This document shows positions 31,872 through 41,900 of a stretch of 64,000 nt of DNA, piece by piece. The stretch lies in the NCBI RefSeq assembly GCF_032854445.1, contig NC_088295.1, forward strand, positions 64,337,249 through 64,401,248, in the 5' to 3' direction. Position numbers and translations under genes: made by a program. How positions within the stretch are numbered: the first letter of the stretch is position 1; every line of letters begins with the position of its first letter. Origin of the DNA: Liolophura sinensis (lineage: Eukaryota > Mollusca > Polyplacophora > Chitonida > Chitonidae). Below the pieces are notes generated by a model that was not told the origin of the DNA, did no database searches, and saw only the letters and a program-made list of their open reading frames with translations.

Positions 31872-32252
31872 AATATTATGGTGAAGACATTGATGTATAA
31901 ACATGTATTAAAGCTGTGGGTGTATATCTTTGGTAACAATCATTCGACAGTCAGCAAAGCTTCAATTATATCCACATGTAAGACCATACGGCAAACTAAA
32001 ATGATGGTTTGATATGAAAGCATATCCACATATCTCCCTTAACTAAACTGTAACGTGAAAAACAAGTGCTTGGATTTTTACTTTCCACTGGACTAGCCTC
32101 TATAGTGATCCTGATTTGATCTGAAATTAGAGACGGTATTCTGACATCCACCATCTTCTATAGTCAGTAGCACAAGAAACAAGATGCCACTGCCTAGTGA
32201 AAAGTGGATAGATAAACATACAAGGGAAAGACGCCTGTATAAAAGTGGTATT

Positions 32253-32310
32253 TGACTCAGTCGTGTTTCAACCATCTGATTTGGAGTCAGACGAGCTACC
32301 ATGCAGGCTG
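32253..32310 (-). pseudogene. tRNA-Trp pseudogene, highly decayed
   Basis: The anticodon arm (gatttggagtcagac) and part of the D-arm are recognisable. The T-arm and acceptor are degraded. This is the last recognisable tRNA-Trp copy on the right. Confidence 0.65.
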
Positions 32311-32410
32311 GTGGCTGCCTGAACTAAAATTCTCATCTTTCTACTGCCTCCGGTAACGACTGGGAAATGCCCTTTTTTGTAACCCAGCACACAGCCACAC
32401 ATTTCACAAT

Positions 32411-34717
32411 AAAATCAGCGTTAATATTGTGAAGACATAGGTGTGCCAACGTGTGTTAGTATATCTTTGGTATGAATAATTCGCAAGGCAACAAAGTTTC
32501 AATTCTCCACACGTGCTTGATGGCACTGTCAATTTACAAGGACATAACTGCAAAATGAAATGATGGTATGGTCTGAAACCATATACAACTGGAATTAAGT
32601 ACTTAAATAATAGCTTTTGCAATCCATGAGAAATTTGGCATTCCAATTGAGTTTTGCCTAACGATTATAGTTTGCTTTCAGGACTAAAAGGACGCAGAAA
32701 GATAAAGATAGAACGAACACCGATTTTTTCACGAACTACAGACAAAAGAAAAACATTTCTTTATGAATGCTTAATTGTCCGTCTCTGTACACATAACAAA
32801 TTAATTGATGACAAAGCACTGTGGGTTCTGCAATTATTAGCACTGTTATGTGTTATATATTTAGCAGAATAACAAATTGCAATAGCAGAATACATTGTAT
32901 CATTACTCAGGCAACAGACTTTCTGTTAAAATTAGTTTTACGTGTTTGCAGCTTGCACAAAACAGACGCTCGACAGCGACGTAATTTACGAAGGAAATTA
33001 AGAAAAACTGGTAGGTCTGATATAGTTGAACTAAGTGCAAACCGAAATAGCAGTACCGACATTTATAGTATATCAGCCTAAAATACGTGTCTGGCGGTAT
33101 TATCCTGTCAGTGCTTCTTCACACTTCCGCTCGGAGGCAAATCGCAGTTGCCCGAATTGCGCACGAGTAATTTACTAGTGACGGTGGGTAGGTGAGCTAA
33201 TGGCGAGGACATGACGTCTAAAGTGGCTACATCGGATGGACAGTTAGCCGAGTGTGTATGAATAATTTTTATGTCTGTGTACCCTCGTACTTCCCAAACT
33301 TCAGTTTTATGCCCAAGACACCAGACATGACACACCACTGTCACATTATACGGACACAGTGCCACCCAGTCCTGTTTCCTTGCTGTCAACTCTCGGCGTG
33401 GAGCGCCAAGCCAGGCAGCAACATTTACCATTCTTAACGTCGTTAGTATGTTTCGGATTTGATCCCGGGTCTCTTCTGCTGAGTGTGGTACCAACCACTT
33501 CTGTGAAATCTATACCGTTTAGCGTGAAAACTCGCCTTATAAACGAGGTCTCAACAGCCAGAAAATTCACGCTTTTCATTCAGAGCCGTGCATAATTCCT
33601 GTTGTGTTAATTTCTGACTTTCCCTATGTGAATGTTTAGAAGGTCTATATGGACACCAAAACTGGATTACATTTCCTCATCTGGTCAGTATCATTAGAGA
33701 CTTAGCACCCGGAAAATAATATAAGTAAAACTGTTTTGCAACAAATATTTTGAAAGATAGGCTGCCGGAGTTGTATTAGATCTGAGAAAAGCGTGTACAG
33801 CATAGCGACTGGGCGATACGATAACCGATTTTCGCTCATGTAGAGGACACAAATGCGCTTCGGTCTGGTTTGTTCGACACGAATTGGACATCCACCGAAC
33901 TATGGTAGTACCTGTGGAGTTTTTTTGGAACAAACTATAAAATGGCTGCTTACAATTCACCCTTGGATGGAAGGTCGAAGTGTATGTACATAGGGAAATT
34001 GGTTTTGTCACTCGACAGCACAGTAGTTTCCAGTCATCGGTAACGTTTTGCTTAACCTCTATAGGGTTTAGCAGGTAAAATCTTCTAATGTAGGTAAACA
34101 CCATCAAGAGTTCAACATGAGTAATGTAGACTAGATGCCGAAATTGCGTGTAATGACGTCTGACCGCGAGGTAATTTACGGAAGAACTTAAGAAAAACGG
34201 ACATGAGAAGTTTTGTAAAAGTGCCCTCAGGACAATATATTTGACATGTCCAGTCCACTTTCCCAGGAAGTTGTGTATTGGCACCAGGGCTTTATAGTCG
34301 TAGGCTGTGAAGTCTACAAACAAATACTAAAAACGAAAAGCGGGTTTGTGAAAAGACAAAACCCAATCTTTATTTTAGACCAGACAAAAGTACGCACACA
34401 GACAGTTATGCAGCTCTGCGTTGACACCACTGAGGATGTTTTCTAGATTTTTCACAATGGATGATGGGCCACACGCTGAATGATCACGGAGACGCCAGGC
34501 CGCCAAAACTATATACTTGACTTACCTGCATAAAAGAAACAATGAACATTCAAATCCATGCTACCAAGAAAAGGAAATGGTTACCTATTCAATTATTTTT
34601 TTTTTAAAAAATTAAGGTGCGTTCACAGATCAATTTGCCGCATTGGCTAATCGAATGGAGAAAAAAAATAAAATCCATCCTATACGACTTTTAACACTTT
34701 TTCAAAATTGCCTAACT
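32411..34717. other. Non-coding stretch
   Basis: Continues the decayed repeat to about 32.7 kb, then shows no gene I can support. A short direct repeat (gtaatttacg-aag-aa-ttaagaaaaac) occurs at about 32981-33009 and 34171-34198. Open frames here are short, overlap on both strands and lack recognisable domains. Confidence 0.6.
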
Positions 34718-34718
34718 G

Positions 34719-34755
34719 GATTGGCGTTTCACGCCGTGCTCAAATTTTTTCACAC
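34719..34755 (-). mobile_element. SINE fragment (decayed)
   Basis: The phrase 'attggcgtttcacgccgtgctcaaa' matches the 3' part of the SINE family in diverged form. Confidence 0.5.
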
Positions 34756-34769
34756 GACAGTGACCAAGT

Positions 34770-37700
34770 TTTTTTGGTCTAAAATGTATTTTCACGCGTT
34801 ACTTCACTGAATTCTGCAAGCGAGTAGCCTATACACACATCGTATCTTGTGAACGCAGCTTCACAAAACATTGTGTAACGATCTGGTAGAAAAGCCAGCC
34901 ACATGGAAGCGTAACCAAGCGAGGGAGCAAAAAAACAAAAGCCTCCATCTGAACAGGACACTGCCGAGGGTTATACTGACCTAGAAAGCTGATGCGAATT
35001 ACAACCAATACGTTCAACGAACAGACTAGAGTCGTTGCAATCCCAGATTACTGATGCCCCCGACCCATGCTTAGATAATCATACATGTATATCCATGCAT
35101 ATTCACAGGTTAATATTCATGATTAAAATGTTCGATAAACCAGAGAACATGTATGAACTGTACAAATATTTAAAGGTGTAGAAAACCTAAAAATAAAAAT
35201 TAGTCCCGATGAAAGTCTGTCGTAATCGTAGTCCGTATTTTTCCCAGTCACTCGAAAATGATTTTTGTACGGTGGGTATAAGGACCATCTTTTGGTACAC
35301 AGGGTGTCCCAGAAGTCGTGCACCATCCTGCAGAAGCAATAGCTGAAAAGGGGGCATAATTACGCAAGTTTTTGTACAGAGTTATCGCCCTTTTTTCTAT
35401 TTTTGATATTCCAGCAGCTAAAAATAGGCTTTACAAGTTTAAATGCTTGAACCACAGCATATAAATGGGGAATTTTAAAGAATTACTTCATGCACGTACT
35501 TCTTCCATAAACTCCATCAGCTGAATTTAAAAAAAAAAAAAAAATGGGAGGGAATTTGCTTCCAATTTTAAACCGTTCGACAGGACTGTCCTGTTGGATT
35601 CGAACGAAAGGTGCGAAAAAACAGCTGCTAGTTGCTCTTTTGCATTTTTAATACCACATTGAATAGTAATCGGCTGAAAAATCTGTGTGCGAGATGTCCA
35701 CTTTTCGCGGGATGTCACAGCTACTGCGAATTTGCGCTTGTATATGGTAACTATGCGCTTGTGTATGTTCAGTATGTTTTTGTTACCAGCGTATAAATAA
35801 AATCGTTCTTTTACTTTTACCTACAGCCGTTTATAAAAGCGGGAAAATTCACGCTTAAAGTTGGAAATATCTGCATAATACTTAAATCTTTCCACCAAGA
35901 AACGTGCGTCTGTTACTCGAAAGCGAGCACAATAAGGTTAGATGATATACATCTTGCCTTTGCCGACATTCACTAATTGCTTTGGAAAACCCCTATGTGG
36001 TGTGCATTCAGAGACCACCGTGTAACACAATGAAACACCGTGTTCGTGGAAAAAAAAAAACAAGCAACATCCTCCATTATCAGTTAATTAGTCTATGCAG
36101 CCCTGTCCCTTTAATTGAATGGCCAATGTTTGGAAAAACAGTAATATTAAAATTTTACCCACAGAGCTACTCAGCTGCTTAACAGCTGAGTTCATAGGTG
36201 CTATTTGCAAAGTCGCATCGCCATACTAGACTAGTCTAACAACAACAATGCAAAACGTGATTTCAAGTTAATCGTATGATTCAAAACATCAAAGAGGGCG
36301 ATTGCATACCATGGGCAATGAACGATAATAAACCTCTAGCTTATGGCTGATCAGAACAAGCAGACGGAAGATTTGAATTGCACAGTGAACTGAAACCATT
36401 CTGGTGCCCGGGAATGGTACGAGGTTCAACGAGGTCAGACTGGTACCAACGATCATTGTTTTCTAAATGGACAGTAAATTTCGACCAACAGTAACTACAG
36501 GACATGACTGGGTCTATCGTTTATATGGACAGTGGTAGTGTGCTGACAAGTCCCCTCTATGCAACACGCCAATCTACAGAAATAAAATTCAACAACTTGC
36601 CCTAAGAAAATAATTCCTTTTCAACACAAGTGTAGTTCTTTTTTCTGCTTATATTTCGAAAGTCGGAATTTCAAAGTCAAAAGCTATGAATCGAGTTTAA
36701 CCAGTTTTCAGTAAACTATCTAGCAAACGAAATCGTGTTCGTTTTCTTGTCGGGGATTTTGGACAAATTGTGCATGTTGGTGCTGTGCCGGGTGTTCAGT
36801 GGGTATTATTCGGAAGCAAGACAGTTGTGCAAAGCCTTGCTCATTGAGCAGCAGTGATTTCGCTTGAAAATAGAAGCCCATCTATCAAATGGTTCCATCG
36901 GGCAGCCGAATGACAATACTCGCGTCTTCAGAACTCGCCCACGAATATAATTTACTTGTATATTGGTTTACTACAGCCGTCAACACGGATCATTACATTC
37001 GTCTATCAACACATCTGGATTAAGCCTCGGAGATTTCGGCCAATGAACAAGGCATTGCTGATTATAAGATTATAAGTGTCACCTGCAGACCTGTACTGCC
37101 ATTACCTGTTTGAGAGTTCCTTCCAGCGAGCTAGGCTCGTCCAATGGGAGCGGAGGTCTTCAGTTGTAACTTTTCATCGGCCTTTACCCGTCTTCTCCAA
37201 CCTAGACGTAGGAGACGTGCTCAGCACCATAGTTCCGAAAAGTTCAAGGAAGAACTAAACTCAGTCGGAAAGTGGCCAAATAGCACCAACAGTCACGTGA
37301 ATTCCTTTTTGCAAACATTCCCAATTACAGACTGGAATTCCGTGTGAAAATTCGGAAATCCCGTGCAAATAGACACACACAAAACTTTCAAAAACTTCAC
37401 ATAAAAGTTGGAAGCCTTTTTGGGACGGCTTTTGACTTGAGGTTTTTTGTATATTTTTTTTTCATTTTATTTTTTGGTTAATTTTCTGTGTTTTTGTGGC
37501 TATTTCGAGAAAGAAAAGGAAAGAAAGAAAACAACGATTAGTTGTGAAGAAAACAAATTACAACATTGACATGATCATACATCATTTGAAGGAAACTGTT
37601 AGTAAATATTTCATTTTTTTTCCCCACACCATTTACATTTAGCAAACACAAAAAGCTGATATAGAACTTTGGTATCAGGAATTCTGGTACCTGTTCTTTA

Positions 37701-38209
37701 AGCTTGCATATTTGCTTGCCACTCTTAATCTCGCACACTATCAAACAATCGTTCAGAAAGGGGAAAATAACTCATGCAAATTTTCCCCCATTAAGTAATA
37801 AAAATTTGGAATTTTCATGAGATAAAACCAGGAATTTTATTTCAGCATGATAATGTTACAAAAAAGCTACCAAATTCTCTGACGCCAACCACAAAAATGC
37901 CAACTAATAATGAATCTGATTTCAGGACACGTGACTCGTTTTGGTTTACAATGGACCGAATTAAGACATTACAAATGAATAACATGATTCTTATTCTTAC
38001 GATAAAGGTGAAATTTCCCAGCACAAATGAGGACGTCTTTTTTACAGTATTTGAAGTATGATTTACTGACAGCACAACACAAATTGGTAACGTTTCCAAC
38101 TGCTACTAGTTTAAGGTTTCACCACGCGAACTCCACTATGGAGTCGCCAATGAAAACTGTCATGTTCGTAGGGTTTCAGGTAGCATTCTTTTGCAGTTTT
38201 TGAATCCTT
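34770..38209. other. Non-coding stretch
   Basis: AT-rich with homopolymer runs. The phrase 'cagggtgtcccagaagtcgtg' near 35301 resembles a DNA-transposon terminus, but I found no partner end. No coding region with domain support. The left end approaches the 3' end of the hnRNP Q/R gene. Confidence 0.55.
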
Positions 38210-38215
38210 TTTATT
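38210..38215 (-). terminator. Candidate polyadenylation signal of the hnRNP Q/R gene
   Basis: AATAAA on the minus strand about 450 bases past the stop codon. Another AATAAA lies near 37836. Which one is used cannot be read from the sequence. Confidence 0.4.
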
Positions 38216-38286
38216 TCATTTTTTGTTACTTTCCCTTGTTTTATATTTTTTTGGGGGTCTTTTTTATGTTTTTTAACAGTTTTTGC

Positions 38287-38365
38287 TGTTTTGTTAGTCC
38301 AGTAAATCAATACTCCACACTTCAAATCCACACCAAATGAGTTTTTTCTCAAAAAAAAAAAAAAC
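38287..38365. repeat. ~75-bp direct repeat, copy 1 (3' UTR)
   Basis: Shares 'gctgttttrttagtccagtaaatcaatac' and 'accaaatgaattctt'-like sequence with 39157-39235, in the same orientation, ending in an A run. One copy lies in the 3' untranslated region and the other in the last intron of the hnRNP Q/R gene. Confidence 0.7.
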
Positions 38366-38664
38366 TGCAATTGTGATTAGATTTTTTCCACATAAATCCA
38401 GGGTTGAGACTTGCAGTAGATCCAAATCCATCGTTGTTAAAAACTTTTTGAATACTTTAACACAAAATAGATCAGATCCTTGTCTAAAGCAGATATTAAG
38501 AACCACGTACATATGACTATGTACAAGTGGGGATGAGACAGTGGGAGTGGTGTTAGAACACTATGCCTAACACGGTAAGGGAAGCTGGAGATCCCCACAC
38601 ATCAGGTAGAGATTATCTGGGTTAGCAACTGGTGCTATTCTTTGCTGGTGGGGGAGATAACCAC

Positions 38665-38991
38665 TTAACCCCAGTTTTGGCCATAGGAATCCTGGTACCA
38701 CTGAGAATCGTTCCCACTATAGCCTCCACCATATCCCAGCTGATCCAACGGTTGCTGTGCAATGGGCTGTGCACCCCAGTTGTCCTGCATGTTTCGTCGC
38801 TTAGCCTGGCCAAAGCTGTAGTCTCCCCCTGCCTTGCGTTTGCCTCCCCTGTTGAGGGCACCCCCCCTGGGTTGAGTGGCGCCCCTTCCTCGAGCCCCTA
38901 ATCCTCCCCCGCGTCCACCTCGACCTCCACGGCCACGTGCTCCTTGGGCTGGCGCTCCACGTCCCCTAATTCCACCTCTTCCTCGCATAGG
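38665..38991 (-). CDS. hnRNP Q/R last coding exon, RGG tail
   Basis: Starts PMRGRGGIRGRGAP, contains dense RGG/RG repeats, a basic nuclear-localisation-like GGKRKAGG and the family-typical ending (QPIAQQPL ... FYQD-like ... NWG). Stop TAA at 38665. Confidence 0.92.
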   Translation of the reverse strand, partial: PMRGRGGIRGRGAPAQGARGRGGRGGRGGGLGARGRGATQPRGGALNRGGKRKAGGDYSFGQAKRRNMQDNWGAQPIAQQPLDQLGYGGGYSGNDSQWYQDSYGQNWG

Positions 38992-41900
38992 CTGCATAAA
39001 GAGAAGGAATAGAAAGGTGCCCATTTCCTTAAGTAAACAAGAGAGATCAACTTACCACACATGCTAGAGATCTAAGATCCCACATTTTGAATGTTTCTAG
39101 CATTAACTTGATTTAGATAAACTTAGCTAAAATATTTAAAATGTCACCCATTCTTGCTGTTTTATTAGTCCAGTAAATCAATACACAAAACTTCAAAACC
39201 AAAATCCAAACCAAATGAATTCTTAAAAAAAAAAATCCTACCCATGAGGGATCAAATTGTAACAGATAAGATTTGTATTTTCTCAACAGTGAGCTGGAGT
39301 ATCCAATTACATTGGGTAGCTCACACAAAACCATTTTAAGAAACATCCTTTTATTCCATGAACCCATCACCAAGGAATTCCTTCCAAAAATCCATCCATT
39401 ACCAATTTAAGTTTTACTGGAGTACTTCATTAAATTCACATGCACACAATGGCATTTGTGCCTAACATCCAAAGCAGAAAGTTTCCTCCACCAGTTATTT
39501 GAAAAAAAAAAAAAAAAAGATCTATAGTTTTGATAGTGTACCAAATCTTCACCCAAGAAGACCTGACATAGCGACACAAAACATTTCTCTACACAGATTG
39601 GAACGGCCAACAGGACCACCAGAAATCCTGTTGGAGCTGGTCTGTGATGGTGTAAAGTTTGCTCCGAGAATGTAGTATGGTACTTACTGGGGGCATGGGT
39701 GGTCCGCCTCTCCCGCCACGCCCACGTGGGCCTAATGGCGCATAACCGCCGTAGTAATCAAAGTCTTCATACCCATAGTAATCATCGAAGAAAGGATCTG
39801 CAAATTTAGCACCAAACTTTATTTTGTCGACTTGACAGGAGAAAGTTAAAAAAAAAAATTTCTTCGAAACATCTAGTAGTATTACATTTGTTGAGTTATA
39901 ATCAACAGAATTTAGCTCAAAAATTCTTCGAGTACTTTGTACACCCAATGCTGTTATGGTATGAATAACGATATGTCTAAGCAGGAGGCAGATCTTTGTT
40001 TTACACGAGCTGGACTGTAACGATGGGAGAGGCGGTAGTTTTCTCACCACGCTTGCAATTCACAAAGCAGCCACATCTAGAAGCAGGTTAGTAAGCAAGT
40101 TATGTTACATAGTTTACCATAACCACCGCCTCTGGGTGGGCCCATAGGGCGGCCTCTCATCCCTCGACCAGGTGGGTGCATCATTCTGCCTGGGGGACCC
40201 CAGAAATCATCGTACCTGAAATGTGGAAACACCGACTGCTAAACAGATTGACATCAACAGTTTACAGATAAATTTCTAAATGTTTTCTTTGATAGCTAAA
40301 CCGCTCTATTTTCAAATTCATGCCTAGCTTGTTTGACCAAGCCATAGAAGTATTACATGTGTAATTTACTTATTTCATTTGGGATTACTTTCATTCTTTC
40401 TTGGTGGGAAGAGCTTTATGTTTAATACACTAATACTCAAGACAGAGGGTGGTGTGTGTGAGTGGCGCACAGGTTTTTTGTACGAACTGTTTTATTCAGC
40501 TCATGAAGTATTCTAAGTTACTGGTAGTAGAGCTGGTCATTAAATCCAGCCATAGTAGAAAACATGTGTCGCGTTCTGTGCATAGTTCTTGTTTACATGT
40601 GCAACTGATAAAAGCTCACTCTTCCACCCTGCACAAATCTTTAATGACATCAATGGGTACGAACCCTCCTCGCATCTGGAACATCTGGCCCATCTGACGT
40701 CTCTCTTGATCCCGCTTTCGCTGCTCTTTCTTCTTGTTATCTGTTGGTGGTTTTGCCAGGGACACCTCTATTTCATTCTTGCCAAATTTCTATGGTTGAA
40801 AATGTAATAACTAATTGTAATTTTTAATATTTCAGCTTATGACCGGTGGACAGATGGCCAACTTCCAAGACAACTGATAATGAAGCTTGACCTTACACAA
40901 AGACATGAAATTTTTGAGAATAACTTTGAAATCTGTGGTTATACATAAAAATACTCCCACAATTCTTAAACAGATAGGCATTCCCTTTAAGCAGACTTGG
41001 AAGACCTTAAAATACAAGAAATATTATGTACCTGGCCATTCAAAGCTTCCATAGCCTTGACAGCGCAATCTCGTTCCTCAAAGTGAATAAAACCATAATC
41101 CTTGATTTTCTTCACCCTTTCCACCTTTCCGTGGGCTCCAAACTTCTCTTCAAGCATTTCTTCTGTCACCTCTGAGGTAAGGTTGCGTACATACAGAACT
41201 TTTACCTGAATACAAAAATTTAAGAGCATCTCAAGTAACAACCACTCACACTAATAAATGATCACCAAATCTTACAAGGCTTACAACTGAGGACTATTTT
41301 AACATGTTTGGTAAATTTCTACAAACTATATATCTTGTTTCATAATTAACCTTGTATCTATATACTTTCTTTTATTTTTAATGTAACAGTTATTTTTAAA
41401 AAGATGAATATTTCTTGTATTATGGTAATAGCTGTACAATTTTTTCTTATGTCCCCACCTCAAGACTGTCCATAAAAAACATACGATTTATTAATGGTTA
41501 GACTTTATTCTCACCTTCTGCATTGTGTCAGAGTCTGGCTCTTCTAAGGGATCAGCCCAGTCCACCAGGATGTCACAGCCCCAAACTTTTGTCCTGCCAT
41601 TACCAAGTTTCCTTTTGGCAGTTGAAGCATTTTTGTGGGTGTCGTATTCAAGGAAGGCAAAGCCTCGGTTCTTTTTCCTCGGTTCATCAGCACAGCTGTA
41701 TATGATCACATCCAGCAATCCCTCTACACAACAGAAGTACACAAGTGATGACAATAACCAAACATTTTTATCACTGTAGCCACAACATTACGAAGAAGAA
41801 CTAAAATGCCAAATTCTGTACAAGCCAAAATTTCAAAAGACCAAAATACCACCCAATTAGAAAATAGAAAAAGGCAGCAAGCAGAGTTCGTCTGATTCGC

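Larger units (their letters stand above)
26726..32400. repeat. Decayed continuation of the tRNA-Trp repeat
   Basis: The spacer phrases of the array recur here with increasing divergence and with truncated units. Two tandem partial units of about 169 bp, each starting 'cacggagtctgtctgaca', lie at 27665-27850. Further degenerate spacer copies lie at 27851-28260 and 31860-32680. SINEs and a LINE have inserted into it. No protein gene is supported. Confidence 0.8.

Noticed and set aside
33440-33500. tRNA or tRNA-like SINE head with a B-box-like 'gggatcaaatcc'
   Set aside because: No A-box at the right distance and no cloverleaf could be drawn.
35301-35330. DNA-transposon terminus 'cagggtgtccc'
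   Set aside because: The phrase resembles known transposon ends, but no inverted partner or duplication was found in the surrounding kilobases.
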